Both the position numbers and the translations under genes were made by a program. DNA of 64,000 bases from Neorhizobium vignae (GTDB taxonomy: Bacteria; Pseudomonadota; Alphaproteobacteria; Rhizobiales; Rhizobiaceae), in NCBI RefSeq assembly GCF_000732195.1, contig NZ_JNNU01000002.1, positions 886,881 through 950,880 on the forward strand. Direction: 5' to 3'. Position 1 is the first letter of the stretch. Each line of letters opens with the position of its first letter. Under the pieces are notes generated by a model, which was given only the letters and a program-made list of their open reading frames with translations, was not told the DNA's origin and made no database searches. Shown here piece by piece: positions 1-8,828 of the stretch.

Positions 1-166
1 TGATTTCCTCAAGCCCTGCAATCATCCGCAGCAGGGTGGACTTGCCGCAGCCGGAAGGCCCGACCAGCGCGACGAACTCGCCGTCTTCGATCGCCAGCGA
101 CACTCCATGGATGACCGGGAGTGCCCCATAAGCCTTGCGGACTTGTCTCAGTTCGACGGATGCCAT
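1..166 (-). CDS. Carbohydrate ABC transporter ATP-binding protein (partial, 3' end outside window)
   Basis: Only the first 55 residues are present; the gene runs off the left edge. The protein starts [14 protein letters not shown] and carries a Walker A motif GPSGCGKST at residues 36-44, as in MsmK/UgpC/MalK-type ATPases that energise sugar uptake at the inner membrane. It lies 22 bp downstream of the second permease gene on the same strand, so it is the last visible gene of a binding protein-permease-permease-ATPase operon. The signature motif, Walker B and any C-terminal regulatory domain lie outside the window, so the substrate class rests on its neighbours. Confidence 0.9.
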   Translation of the reverse strand, partial: MASVELRQVRKAYGALPVIHGVSLAIEDGEFVALVGPSGCGKSTLLRMIAGLEEI

Positions 167-188
167 GCGAATTACTCCGGGTCGGGGC

Positions 189-1073
189 TCAGGACTTCAC
201 AGCGCCGGCGGTCAGACCGGCGATGATGTGCTTCTGGGCCAGGAAAAAGGCGATGATGGTCGGCAGAATGGTGAGCGTGATGAAGGCCAGCACCAGCTGC
301 CATTCGGTGCTGAATTCGCCCCGATAGATCATGATTCCGAGCGGCCAGGGGTAACGGCTCTCGGAATTCAGCATGATCAGCGGCACGATATAGCTGTTCC
401 AGCTGCCGACGAAGGAGATGATGCCGACGGTCGCGATGATCGGCCGCGACAGCGGCAGCGTGATATGCCAGAAGAAGCGCATGTAGCCGCAACCATCCAC
501 GAACGCCGCGTCAAAGAGTTCGGACGGCAGATTGCGGAAGTAGTTGCGGAACAGCATGATGCTCATGCCCATGCCGAACGCGACCTGCGGCAGCACCACG
601 CCCCAGTAGGTATCGACGAGCCCCAGATCGCGGATGCGGATATAGAGCGGCAGGATGGCGGTCGCTGCCGGAAACATCAGTCCGATCAGGAAATAGTTGA
701 CCAGATAATCGGTGCCGAAGAAGCGGATATGCGCGAAACAGAAGGCCGCCATAGCGCCGAACGTCAGCGTCAGGAATACCGTCAGCAGGGCGATGATCAG
801 CGAATTGCTCATCTGCAGCCAGTAGCGCTTGCTGATGATGATGTCCGTGTAGTTCGACCACTGCCATTCCGTCGGCAGCCCGAACGGGTTGCCGCGCAGT
901 TCGCCGAGGGTCTTGAAGCCACCGAGTGCGGTGCTGATGAGCGGCACCACCACGATGGCCGCGACGACGATCAGCGACACGTACATATAGACCTGCGTGC
1001 CGGCGCGGATGCGCTGGCCGGAGGTCGGCGCGCTGGCGGCATCGATGGGCTGTGCTGTCAAGATATCAGTCAT
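189..1073 (-). CDS. Carbohydrate ABC transporter permease, MalG type
   Basis: 294 residues with six predicted membrane segments, the usual length of CUT1-family MalG permeases. The cytoplasmic EAA-like loop that docks on the ATPase is visible as [20 protein letters not shown], ending in the typical LPLSRP. The start codon overlaps the end of the preceding permease gene by 8 bp, indicating translational coupling. With the neighbouring permease it should form the heterodimeric channel of a sugar importer. The substrate cannot be read from the sequence; the neighbouring ROK repressor, dehydrogenase, ThuA protein and sulfoquinovosidase make a sugar or glycoside likely. Confidence 0.93.
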   Translation of the reverse strand: MTDILTAQPIDAASAPTSGQRIRAGTQVYMYVSLIVVAAIVVVPLISTALGGFKTLGELRGNPFGLPTEWQWSNYTDIIISKRYWLQMSNSLIIALLTVFLTLTFGAMAAFCFAHIRFFGTDYLVNYFLIGLMFPAATAILPLYIRIRDLGLVDTYWGVVLPQVAFGMGMSIMLFRNYFRNLPSELFDAAFVDGCGYMRFFWHITLPLSRPIIATVGIISFVGSWNSYIVPLIMLNSESRYPWPLGIMIYRGEFSTEWQLVLAFITLTILPTIIAFFLAQKHIIAGLTAGAVKS

Positions 1074-2007
1074 TGCGCATGAATACCCGCTTGTAGCTGA
1101 AGGCGAGCGTCACGCAGATCACGAACAGCACCACGCCGACGGCGCTGCCGAACCCGACCTGCATGCGGGTCACCCCGAAATTGTAGAGGAACGTCACCAT
1201 CGTCTGCGTCGAGTTCGACGGACCGCCGCCGGTCAGCGGCATGATCATGTCGAAGAGCTGCAGCGAGCCGACGACCGCGAAGAAGACGGAGAGACGCACA
1301 GTGGAACCGAGCAGTGGCAGCGTCACCAGCCGGAACTTCTGGAAACCGGTCGCACCGTCGATGTCGGCCGCTTCCAGCACGCTCTTGTCGATCGCCTGCA
1401 GACCGGCGATGAAGAGCATCATGTGAAAGCCGAAATACTTCCAGACGACGACGCCCAATATCGCGTACATCGCCGCGTCCCGGTCGGCCAGCCAGAAAGG
1501 CGGTTCGACGCCGATGAAATGCGAGATGCCGGCGACGAGACCGAAATCCCCGTCATAGACGAAACGCCAGATCATGCCGGCCGCGACATCCGCGAGCACG
1601 TAGGGCAGGAAGAAGATCAGCCGGAAGAACAGCGCGCCCTTGATCCGGCTGGAGATCATCGTCGCCAGCCAGAGCGCCAGCGGCACCTGCACGCAGAGCG
1701 AAGCGAGCACGATCAGGCCGTTGTTGATCAGCGCCTGGGTGAAGGCGCTATTGCGGAAAATGAGCTGGTAGTTGCGCCAGCCGACCCATTGCGTCGGGCT
1801 GCCATAGCCGTTCCAGTTGTAGAAGGAATACCAGGCGGCCTCGCCCATGGGCAGGATGACCAGCACCGTGAACAGAAGAAGCGCCGGCGGCAGGAACAGG
1901 ATCAGCACCGGCCACTTGCTGTTGGCAAGGGACCGTTTGCGGCGCCGCGATACCGCAAGTGTATTCCCGGATGGGACGGCATTGGCAGACATCAGCATAT
2001 CGCTCAT
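1066..2007 (-). CDS. Carbohydrate ABC transporter permease, MalF type
   Basis: 313 residues with six predicted membrane segments and the EAA loop EAADIDGATGFQKFRLVTLP, typical of CUT1-family MalF-like permeases. The N-terminus has a short cytoplasmic tail rich in Arg/Lys (RRRKRS) before the first membrane segment. Two further Met codons lie within the first six residues, so the exact start is uncertain by a few codons. It follows the binding-protein gene after a 107-bp spacer that contains a strong hairpin, and overlaps the MalG-type gene. It is inferred to work with both neighbours in one importer. Confidence 0.93.
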   Translation of the reverse strand: MSDMLMSANAVPSGNTLAVSRRRKRSLANSKWPVLILFLPPALLLFTVLVILPMGEAAWYSFYNWNGYGSPTQWVGWRNYQLIFRNSAFTQALINNGLIVLASLCVQVPLALWLATMISSRIKGALFFRLIFFLPYVLADVAAGMIWRFVYDGDFGLVAGISHFIGVEPPFWLADRDAAMYAILGVVVWKYFGFHMMLFIAGLQAIDKSVLEAADIDGATGFQKFRLVTLPLLGSTVRLSVFFAVVGSLQLFDMIMPLTGGGPSNSTQTMVTFLYNFGVTRMQVGFGSAVGVVLFVICVTLAFSYKRVFMRND

Positions 2008-2059
2008 CGATTTTTGAGCCTTTCGGGCTGCGCAAGACGCCGTCAGGCGAGGACGGGAA

Positions 2060-2106
2060 CCGGCGCTCCCAGGGTTGCTGGAACCTTTGGGGAGCGGGAG
2101 CGCCGG
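2060..2106 (-). terminator. Hairpin between binding-protein and permease genes
   Basis: A perfect 11-bp inverted repeat, CCGGCGCTCCC (2060-2070) and GGGAGCGCCGG (2096-2106), encloses a 25-nt loop in the spacer after the binding-protein gene. There is no U tract on the transcribed strand. Stem-loops at this position commonly protect the upstream mRNA or cause partial termination, so that the binding protein is made in excess over the permeases. That role here is inference from position and stem strength. Confidence 0.6.
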
Positions 2107-2114
2107 CGCTGCGC

Positions 2115-3410
2115 TTACTTTCGCTCGAGGGAGTAGGCGTCCTCGATCTGCTGCGCCGCGTCAGCCGGTTTCATGCTGCCGGAGACCACCTCGACACTGA
2201 CGTCGTTGACGATCGCACCGACATTGGGGCCGAGGTCCTGGTCTAGGAAGTTCTGGTGCCAGGTTTCCTTGGCAAGAGCGTCGGCAACTTCCTTCAGCAG
2301 CGGCTTGGAGATCGCTTCGCTGGCACCCTTGGTAACCGGCATGATCTGCGTATCCCGGGCAAGCACCTTCTGCACGTCAATGCTTGCCATGTAACGAAGG
2401 AATTCCTCGGTTTCGGGCGGTGCGTTCTTGGTGACCGCCCATCCGTTGAGGCCGCCGAAACTGTCGGTGGTCACGCCGGCGCCTCCGCTGACGACGGGGA
2501 ACGGAAAGCGGCCGATATTGTCGTCGGCAAGCCCTTTGCGGCTCGTCGAATTCGACGCCTGGGTTGAGGGCGTATTCTCGAAGCTCAGGATGAGCGCGGC
2601 CCGGCCGTCGCCGAACGTGGCGAGCGCATCGTTCCAGGTTGCCCCCAGATAGCCGTTCTGGAACGGCTCAAGCTTGCCGAGTTCGGCCAGGCGCTCGCCG
2701 GCCTTGACGAAAGGCTTGCCGGCGAAGCCGTCGTTCTTGCCGGCCTTGGCATCGGCGAAGCCCTTTTGTCCCGCCTCGCGCATCGAGAGATAGCTCCAGT
2801 AGAAATGCAGGGGCCATTTGTCCCGCCCGCCGCCGGCAATCGGCGTCACGCCTGCCTGCTTGAGCGCCTTGACGGCACCGAGGAAATCGTCCCAAGTCGC
2901 GATCTTCGAGGCATCGACGCCCGCCTTCTTGAACAGTTCCTTGTTGTAATAGAAGGAAACCAGACCGCTCTTGGAGGGCGAAGCCCAGACCTTGCCATCG
3001 AAGGTCAGGCCGTCGACGGCGGAGGCGTTGACCGACTTGCGCCATTCCCCACCGTTTGCATCGAGCGCCGCATTGATCGGCCGCAACATGCCGGTCTCGG
3101 ACTGCGCCTTGAGCACGCCGCCGCCCCAGCTGTAGAACATGCTCGGCGCATCTTTCGACTGCAGAAGCGTCGGCAGCTTGGCCTTGAACGCCTGGTTTTC
3201 GAGGAATTGCAGTTCGACCTTGACGCCGGGGTGCTTGGCCTCGAAATCCTTGGCGATCTGGCTCCAGACCGCTATGTTCCCCGGCACCTGCTCGACATGC
3301 ATCCAGCGAATGACGCTGTCCGCTGCAGCAGCGCCAGCCGTAAACACGCCACCCGCAAGGGCAATGGCGGTCGCGGAAATCAGACGCATCCTGTGATATC
3401 TGTTGGACAT
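2115..3410 (-). CDS. Extracellular solute-binding protein of a carbohydrate ABC transporter (family 1)
   Basis: 431 residues if translation starts at the ATG at 3410, which is preceded by a strong GGGAGGAG ribosome site; an in-frame ATG 18 bp upstream lies before that site and is unlikely. Residues 1 to about 29 form a signal peptide (basic RYHRMR, hydrophobic core, AAAAD). The mature part begins SVIRWMHVEQVPGN and resembles UgpB/MalE-like periplasmic binding proteins throughout. It heads the importer operon and diverges from the ROK regulator, with shared AT-rich palindromes between them. The ligand is unknown; sulfoquinovosyl glycerol, a disaccharide or a plant glycoside are all possible given the neighbouring genes. 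Confidence 0.93.
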   Translation of the reverse strand: MSNRYHRMRLISATAIALAGGVFTAGAAAADSVIRWMHVEQVPGNIAVWSQIAKDFEAKHPGVKVELQFLENQAFKAKLPTLLQSKDAPSMFYSWGGGVLKAQSETGMLRPINAALDANGGEWRKSVNASAVDGLTFDGKVWASPSKSGLVSFYYNKELFKKAGVDASKIATWDDFLGAVKALKQAGVTPIAGGGRDKWPLHFYWSYLSMREAGQKGFADAKAGKNDGFAGKPFVKAGERLAELGKLEPFQNGYLGATWNDALATFGDGRAALILSFENTPSTQASNSTSRKGLADDNIGRFPFPVVSGGAGVTTDSFGGLNGWAVTKNAPPETEEFLRYMASIDVQKVLARDTQIMPVTKGASEAISKPLLKEVADALAKETWHQNFLDQDLGPNVGAIVNDVSVEVVSGSMKPADAAQQIEDAYSLERK

Positions 3411-3445
3411 TGAAGGCGCTCCTCCCAAAGCTTTATTCCTGTATC

Positions 3446-3604
3446 CGAATTAAATAATCGGCAAGCCTGTCGCATCTGTCAATAGCTCCAAGCGAGATTA
3501 CCGGATTTTGGCGAAATTTGCGCCTTTCGCTGCTTTTATCTATTGCACACCGCCCAAAATCGGCTCTAGAACAAGGCGAATTTAATTTGCACCTCGAATT
3601 AAAT
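3446..3604. promoter_or_regulatory. Divergent promoter region with repeated AT-rich palindromic motifs (candidate ROK operators)
   Basis: The spacer between the binding-protein gene and the ROK regulator contains the same core CGAATTAAATA twice, at 3446-3456 and 3595-3605. The first sits in CCGAATTAAATAATCGG, whose ends are complementary. The second is the right arm of an inverted repeat, ATTTAATT (3580-3587) and AATTAAAT (3597-3604), separated by 9 bp. AT-rich palindromes with CG flanks are typical of operators bound by ROK repressors such as XylR and NagC. Autoregulation of the regulator and control of the importer are inferred. Confidence 0.55.
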
Positions 3605-3641
3605 AGCGTTCGGTGCAAAACCCGACGAGTGCGCAGAAGAG

Positions 3642-4841
3642 ATGAAAACCGCCGATCCAGAACTCATGCGTGCGATGAACCGCCTCAGCGTGCTGGATAC
3701 GATCCGGCGTCGCGGCCCCATTTCCCGCGTCGAAATTTCCGAGCGCACCGAACTCTCGACGACCACCGTTTCGGCCATCACCGGTTCGCTGCTTGACGAC
3801 GGGCTGATCCTGACCCGCCACGAGGGCGATATCCGCAACGAGGCCGTGCGAGGCCGGCCGCGCGTCATGCTGGAGGTCAATCCGGATGCCGCCCGCGTCG
3901 TCGGCGCCAAGATCGCCGCAAGTCGCATGGTCTTCGTCGTCACCAATTTTCGCGGCGACGTGCTCTCCCAACTCGCCCTGCCGATCCGTATCGACCGCCA
4001 GCCGATCGCTGTCATCGCCGATCTCGTCGAGGATGGCGTGCGCCGCTGCGTCGTCGATGCCGGCCTGTCGCTGGAGGATGTCGACAGCGTCTGCCTCGGC
4101 CTTCCGGGCGTCATCGAACACCGCACCGGACATATCCGCTCGAGCCCGATTTTTCGCGAGATCAACATCGATTTTGCGGCGGAAATGTCCACGCGCCTGT
4201 CGACGCCGACCATCGTCGAGAGTGACGCCCATGCCATCACGCTTGGTCATCACTGGTTCGGAAAGGCCCGCGATCTGGAGGACATGGTCCTGATCTCGCT
4301 TGAACAGACGCTGGGCCTCGGCGTGCTGCACGGCAACCGGCTTTTCCGCGGTGCCGGCGGCCTCAGCCACAACCTCGGTGATCTCGTGCTCGGCATGGGA
4401 CCTCAGGGCATCGTGCGGCTTTCGAGCCAGGCGGGCGAGAGCGCCATCCTCGGCGAGCAGCAGACGGACGGGCGTTTTGCCGAAGCAGTAAGGCTCGGCC
4501 GCGGCATGACCCATGTCCAGGCGCTCATCCAGGCCGACGACGACCGGCTGATCGGCGCGGCCGTCCGCGCCGGCGAGGCCGTCGGGCTGACGATCGCCAA
4601 CATCGTCACGCTGTTTGCGCCACCGCGCGTCATCCTCGTCGGCTCGTCGCTGGCGCTCGGCGAACCGTTCCTGAACAGCCTGCGCGATGCCTATGCGCTC
4701 GCCATTCCGCCGTCGCTGAAAGGCGTCAGCGAACTCGTCTTCGACGATTCGACGGATGATTTCTGGGCGCAGGGAGCGGCGGCCGTCGCGCTTTACGAAC
4801 TTTACGAATCGCCCTGGAGCACCACCGGGCCGGCGCTCTGA
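3642..4841 (+). CDS. ROK-family transcriptional repressor
   Basis: 399 residues. An N-terminal winged helix-turn-helix (about residues 10-65; SRVEISERTELSTTTVSAIT) precedes a ROK sugar-kinase-like domain. The kinase parts look degenerate: the usual zinc-binding CxCGxxGC segment is absent (the region reads GPQGIVRLSSQAGES), and the N-terminal phosphate-binding DxGxT motif is replaced by GAKIAASRM. It is therefore a sugar-responsive DNA-binding protein rather than a kinase. It is divergent from the importer and followed after 34 bp by the dehydrogenase and ThuA genes, so it probably controls both arms. The inducer is unknown. Confidence 0.9.
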   Translation: MKTADPELMRAMNRLSVLDTIRRRGPISRVEISERTELSTTTVSAITGSLLDDGLILTRHEGDIRNEAVRGRPRVMLEVNPDAARVVGAKIAASRMVFVVTNFRGDVLSQLALPIRIDRQPIAVIADLVEDGVRRCVVDAGLSLEDVDSVCLGLPGVIEHRTGHIRSSPIFREINIDFAAEMSTRLSTPTIVESDAHAITLGHHWFGKARDLEDMVLISLEQTLGLGVLHGNRLFRGAGGLSHNLGDLVLGMGPQGIVRLSSQAGESAILGEQQTDGRFAEAVRLGRGMTHVQALIQADDDRLIGAAVRAGEAVGLTIANIVTLFAPPRVILVGSSLALGEPFLNSLRDAYALAIPPSLKGVSELVFDDSTDDFWAQGAAAVALYELYESPWSTTGPAL

Positions 4842-4875
4842 CGCGCCAGACATCAGCAATCATCGGGAGGAAACA

Positions 4876-5979
4876 ATGGACAAAGTCGGTATCGGCATCA
4901 TCGGATGCGGCAATATCTCTGGCGCCTATCTGAAGGCGATGACATCAGCCTTTCCGATCCTCGATATCCGCGGGCTGGGCGATCTCAACCGCGACCTGGC
5001 CGAGGCCAAAGCTTCCGAATTCAATCTCCAGGCCCGTACCGTCGATGAGCTGCTCGCCGATCCGAAGATCGAGATCATCGTCAACCTGACGATCCCCAAG
5101 GCGCATGTCACTGTTGCCCTGCAGGCGCTTGATGCGGGTAAACACACCTATTCGGAAAAACCTCTCGGGATTAATTTCGCGGAAGGGAAAAAATTGGCGG
5201 ATGCCGCCAAGGCCAAGGGTCTGCGCATCGGCGCTGCGCCCGACACCTTCCTCGGCGGCGGCCACCAGACGGCCCGTGAACTGATCGACCAGGGCGTCAT
5301 CGGCCTGCCCGTCGGCGGCACCGCGACCTTCATGTGCCCCGGCCACGAGCGCTGGCACCCGAACCCCGCCTTCTATTACGAAGTCGGCGGCGGCCCGATG
5401 CTCGATATGGGTCCCTATTACATTACCGATCTGGTCAACCTGCTCGGTCCCGTCTCGCAGGTCGCGGGTTTCGCGATCACGCCCCGCCAGGAACGCATCA
5501 TCACCAGCGAACCGCGCAACGGCGAGCGTATTCCAGTGCATGTGCCGACCCATGTGGCGGGCGTCATGGCCTTTGCCAATGGCGCGGTGGTGCAGATCGG
5601 CATGAGTTTCGACGTCGCCGGCCACAAACATGTGCCGCTCGAAGTCTACGGCACCGAGGGCACTCTGATCGTGCCGGATCCGAACCGTTTCGAGGGACCT
5701 GTCGGTTATCTGAAGAAGGGTGGCCAATTCGAGGACCAGCCCACCACCTTGCCCTATGCGGACGGCAACTACCGCTCGATCGGCGTCGCCGACCTCGCTT
5801 ATGCGATCCGCTCCAACCGCCCGCACCGGGCGAACGGCGATCTGGCGCTGCATGTGCTGGAGGTCATGGAAGCTTTTCATACGGCCTCCGCCGAAGGGCG
5901 CACGATCAGAATCACCACGGCGACGGAGCGGCCCGCTCCGCTGTCGGAATCGCTCGTTGACGGCCAGCTGGCGAAATAA
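4876..5979 (+). CDS. Gfo/Idh/MocA family NAD(P)-dependent sugar oxidoreductase
   Basis: 367 residues from the ATG at 4876, chosen because GGGAGG lies 5 bp upstream; an open frame extends further upstream but overlaps the ROK gene. The N-terminal Rossmann fold shows GIGIIGCGNISGAYL, followed by the family's EKPLG motif near residue 95 that carries the catalytic-region lysine. The C-terminal sheet domain includes YYEVGGGPMLDMGPYYITD. Such enzymes oxidise or epimerise sugars and inositols in the cytoplasm. It lies 18 bp before the ThuA gene. The pair resembles ThuB/ThuA, which act on disaccharides such as trehalose in rhizobia, but the substrate here cannot be named. Confidence 0.9.
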   Translation: MDKVGIGIIGCGNISGAYLKAMTSAFPILDIRGLGDLNRDLAEAKASEFNLQARTVDELLADPKIEIIVNLTIPKAHVTVALQALDAGKHTYSEKPLGINFAEGKKLADAAKAKGLRIGAAPDTFLGGGHQTARELIDQGVIGLPVGGTATFMCPGHERWHPNPAFYYEVGGGPMLDMGPYYITDLVNLLGPVSQVAGFAITPRQERIITSEPRNGERIPVHVPTHVAGVMAFANGAVVQIGMSFDVAGHKHVPLEVYGTEGTLIVPDPNRFEGPVGYLKKGGQFEDQPTTLPYADGNYRSIGVADLAYAIRSNRPHRANGDLALHVLEVMEAFHTASAEGRTIRITTATERPAPLSESLVDGQLAK

Positions 5980-5997
5980 TTCTGGAGGACGACTAAA

Positions 5998-6639
5998 ATG
6001 CGTGAAGCACTTATCGTATGGGGCGGCTGGAGCGGCCACGAACCGCAGGAATGCGCCGAGATCATCAAGGACATGCTGGAGGAAGACGGGTTCAAGGTCT
6101 ATCTCGAACATTCGACCGAGGCCTTTGCCGACCCTTCGATCCATGATCTGAGCCTCATCGTGCCGATCATGACCATGTCGAAAATCGAGAAGGAAGAGGT
6201 GAAGAACCTCGCGGCAGCCGTTCAGAGCGGTGTCGGCATTGCCGGTTATCACGGCGGTGCGGGCGACGCTTTTCGCGAGTCGGTCGACTACCAGTTCATC
6301 ATCGGCGGCCAGTGGGTCGCCCATCCCGGCAATATCATCGACTACACGGTGAATATCACGAGGCCGGACGACCCGCTGATGGAAGGGATTACCGATTTCC
6401 CCTACACGTCCGAGCAATATTACATGCATGTCGACCCCTCGAACGAGGTGCTGGCGACGACGACGTTTACCGGCGACCACGCCTACTGGATCGACGGCGT
6501 CGTCATGCCGGTGGTCTGGAAGCGGAAATACGGAGAGGGCCGCGTCTTCTATTCCTCACTCGGCCACCAGGCGAAGGAATTCGACGTGCCGCAGATGAAG
6601 ACGATCTTCCGCCGGGGCGCGAACTGGGCGGCAAGGTGA
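5998..6639 (+). CDS. ThuA-domain (trehalose-utilisation-like) protein
   Basis: 213 residues with a class I glutamine-amidotransferase-like fold of the ThuA family. The start has a good GGAGG site. Visible family marks are WGGWSGHEP at the N-terminus, GYHGGAGDAF at the elbow where amidotransferases have their catalytic Cys (here His), and VFYSSLGHQAKEF near the C-terminus. The missing Cys means it is not a glutaminase. In rhizobial trehalose and related disaccharide catabolism ThuA works with a Gfo/Idh/MocA partner, which is the upstream gene here. It is shorter than Sinorhizobium ThuA (about 260 residues as I recall), so it may be a paralogue with another substrate. Confidence 0.85.
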   Translation: MREALIVWGGWSGHEPQECAEIIKDMLEEDGFKVYLEHSTEAFADPSIHDLSLIVPIMTMSKIEKEEVKNLAAAVQSGVGIAGYHGGAGDAFRESVDYQFIIGGQWVAHPGNIIDYTVNITRPDDPLMEGITDFPYTSEQYYMHVDPSNEVLATTTFTGDHAYWIDGVVMPVVWKRKYGEGRVFYSSLGHQAKEFDVPQMKTIFRRGANWAAR

Positions 6640-6666
6640 GATTGGACTGAGACGGCGCCGCATCCG

Positions 6667-6796
6667 ATCTCCCCCCTTGTGGGGGAGATGTCCGGCAGGA
6701 CAGAGGGGGTGCTGCGGCATACTCTTCGCCAGTCGAGTTCGCGGCGCCGCCCCCTCTGTCACCTCTGGTGACATCTCCCTCACAAGGGGGGGAGAT
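6667..6796. repeat. Rhizobial intergenic palindromic repeat (RIME-like)
   Basis: The spacer between two converging genes is a large imperfect palindrome. The left end reads ATCTCCCCCCTTGTGGGGGA and the right end is close to its reverse complement. Inner arms CAGAGGGGGTG and CCCCCTCTGTC also pair. Sequences of this kind, with CCCCCTCTG and GGAGATGTC blocks, are scattered through Rhizobiaceae genomes as intergenic mosaic elements. It could act as a bidirectional transcription stop between the ThuA and sulfoquinovosidase genes. Assignment to a named element is from memory of the pattern. Confidence 0.7.
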
Positions 6797-6814
6797 TGGG
6801 AGTGCGCCGCGCCA

Positions 6815-8806
6815 TCACATCCGCTTCAGCGCCGCAAAGATCTCCGCAAAAACCGCATCCATCCGATAAAACACCGGCGGACAACCGATCGGCGACGGCA
6901 CCGTCACCTCTTCCCCACCCGCATATTCTTTCCCGCTCCACACATGCACCCAGGTCACCCCCTCCGGCAGGTAGACGCTCCGCACCTCCCGCGCCGCATG
7001 CCAGACGGGCGCCACCAGCAGTTCCGAACCATAGAGATAGGCATCCTGGATAGCGTAGGTCTTCGGATCATGCTCGTGATGCAGGAAAAGCGGCCGCTGC
7101 ACCGGCAGGCCCCGAGCGGCGGCCTCCGCTGACAGCGTCTTCAGATACGGCGCCAGATGCACGTAAATCCGCGTCATCCGCGCGAAATGCGCCAGCACCT
7201 CGGGGTCCTGGTCGATCTGGATATTGTCGCGCGGCCGGTTGCCCTCGTGGCTGCGCATGACCGGCGTGAAGGCCGCCATCTCGGCCCAGCGCATCAGGAG
7301 TTCCGGCGTGCGGACATTGCCGAACAGGCTCGTATAACCGCCGATATCGGAATGGTGATAGGCATTGCCGAGCAGGCCTGACGAGAGGGCAGCGCACATC
7401 ACGGTGACGAGCCCGTCATGTCGGGAAAAATCCACCGACTGATCGCCGCCCCAGAGCAGCGGGCAATGTTTCTGCACGCCGGTAAAGCCGGCGCGCATGA
7501 AGAATAGCGCCTCGCCCGCCTTGCCGCGGCTGGCGATGGCTTTCGCGTTGACTTCGGCCCAGAGCGTCGGCCAGGCATTGTGCATCAGCTTGGCATCGAT
7601 GCCGTTCGCAAGCTCGACATCGATCGGCAGGTATTCGCCGAAATCGGCCATCCAGCCGGTCAGCCCGAAATCGAGCATCCGCCGGCCGATGACTTCCTCG
7701 GCAAACCAGTCGGCCGCTTCCGGATTGGTAAAATCGACGACGCCGCAATCGAACTCGCCGAAATCGACGATTGCGGTTCGACCGAGCTGATCCTTGGCGA
7801 AATAGCCTGCAGCTTCAGCCTCCGGAAACAGCGAGCCATCGACGCAGAGATAGGGATTGACGTAACCGAGGAAGCGGATGCCCTCCTCGTTCAGTTCGGC
7901 GATCCGCTGGCGCAGGCCCGGATAACGCTCCTCGTTCGCCTGCCAGTCCCAGAACAGCCGCGATCCGAACGAAGTCTGGCGAAGGCCAACCCAATCCTCG
8001 CACCAGAGGCCCGATACCTGCACGCCGGCATTGCGCATCTTTTCCAGCCGCTCGAAGGAATTGACGCCGTCCTTGAGGCCGATGATCGCGCCTTTGTAGA
8101 CCCAGTCCGGCAGCTCCGGCTGACGCCCGAACCGCAGCGACAACGCCTCGACCAGTTCGACGAAATTCGGCGCGGCAAACAGTTCGATCCGATCCGGCAC
8201 CGCCCAGGCTTCGATCTCGTGAAAGGTCTTGCGCCGGAAATCGAAGACGGAATAGGCGGTCGTCTCCACATGCAGCGCATAGCACGCCGAGGAAATGTAG
8301 GTCGGCTGAGGGTAGTTGGTGTTGTAGTAGTCGCCGCCCGCCTTGTCCTTCAGGTCGGACTTGAAGGTGATCTCGCTCGTCTTGTCGCGGCCGACGCCGG
8401 GCTCCGAGGTCCAGAGCGGAAACCGGCGGCCGCGCATGTCGAAATACGACATCTGCTCGCCGCCCCCCCAGACATGCTCGTCATTCTCTGCATGGATGCG
8501 GATCCAGAAGCGGTTGATCGTCTCGTCCAATGAGCGGAAATGCACGGCGGTTTCGGAAACCGTCAGCTCCAGCCGCGGCGACCGGCCCTCCGCCTCGGAA
8601 AGGCTGATCGTGTTGCCGTCGACCTCCGCGTGGCGCAGCGCGCTGCGCTCGACGATGTAATCCTCGACCTCGAAATTGCCGCGGTACATGTCCATCCGCT
8701 CCTGCCCCTGGCCGACGAATATGCATGGCGCGGCAGCGCTGTGTCGCAGGATGCTGCGGCCGTTCAGCGAAATGGAAAACCCGTCTTGTGTTGTCTCGAA
8801 TTTCAT
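6815..8806 (-). CDS. smoI: Sulfoquinovosidase, glycoside hydrolase family 31
   Basis: 663 residues from the ATG at 8806; an open frame continues upstream but overlaps the GntR gene. It matches YihQ-type GH31 enzymes along its whole length. The nucleophile is D388 (GWMADFGEYLP) and the acid/base D455 (WGGDQSVD), 67 residues apart as in YihQ. Every residue of the KERWY sulfonate-recognition signature known from the Agrobacterium enzyme is present: K245, E270, R283, W286 and Y491. It should hydrolyse sulfoquinovosyl glycerol, the head group of plant sulfolipid, to sulfoquinovose. No signal peptide is seen, so it acts in the cytoplasm. It shares a regulator and region with the monooxygenase operon. 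Confidence 0.93.
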   Translation of the reverse strand: MKFETTQDGFSISLNGRSILRHSAAAPCIFVGQGQERMDMYRGNFEVEDYIVERSALRHAEVDGNTISLSEAEGRSPRLELTVSETAVHFRSLDETINRFWIRIHAENDEHVWGGGEQMSYFDMRGRRFPLWTSEPGVGRDKTSEITFKSDLKDKAGGDYYNTNYPQPTYISSACYALHVETTAYSVFDFRRKTFHEIEAWAVPDRIELFAAPNFVELVEALSLRFGRQPELPDWVYKGAIIGLKDGVNSFERLEKMRNAGVQVSGLWCEDWVGLRQTSFGSRLFWDWQANEERYPGLRQRIAELNEEGIRFLGYVNPYLCVDGSLFPEAEAAGYFAKDQLGRTAIVDFGEFDCGVVDFTNPEAADWFAEEVIGRRMLDFGLTGWMADFGEYLPIDVELANGIDAKLMHNAWPTLWAEVNAKAIASRGKAGEALFFMRAGFTGVQKHCPLLWGGDQSVDFSRHDGLVTVMCAALSSGLLGNAYHHSDIGGYTSLFGNVRTPELLMRWAEMAAFTPVMRSHEGNRPRDNIQIDQDPEVLAHFARMTRIYVHLAPYLKTLSAEAAARGLPVQRPLFLHHEHDPKTYAIQDAYLYGSELLVAPVWHAAREVRSVYLPEGVTWVHVWSGKEYAGGEEVTVPSPIGCPPVFYRMDAVFAEIFAALKRM

Positions 8807-8828
8807 CGTGTCGGTACTCGATTGTTGT

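Noticed and set aside
4945..6480. A 511-codon minus-strand frame opposite the dehydrogenase and ThuA genes
   Set aside because: It spans two real genes on the other strand and resembles no protein.
6815..8806. Annotation of the GH31 enzyme as a generic alpha-glucosidase or alpha-xylosidase
   Set aside because: The full sulfonate-binding signature and the YihQ-like sequence around the active site favour sulfoquinovosidase.
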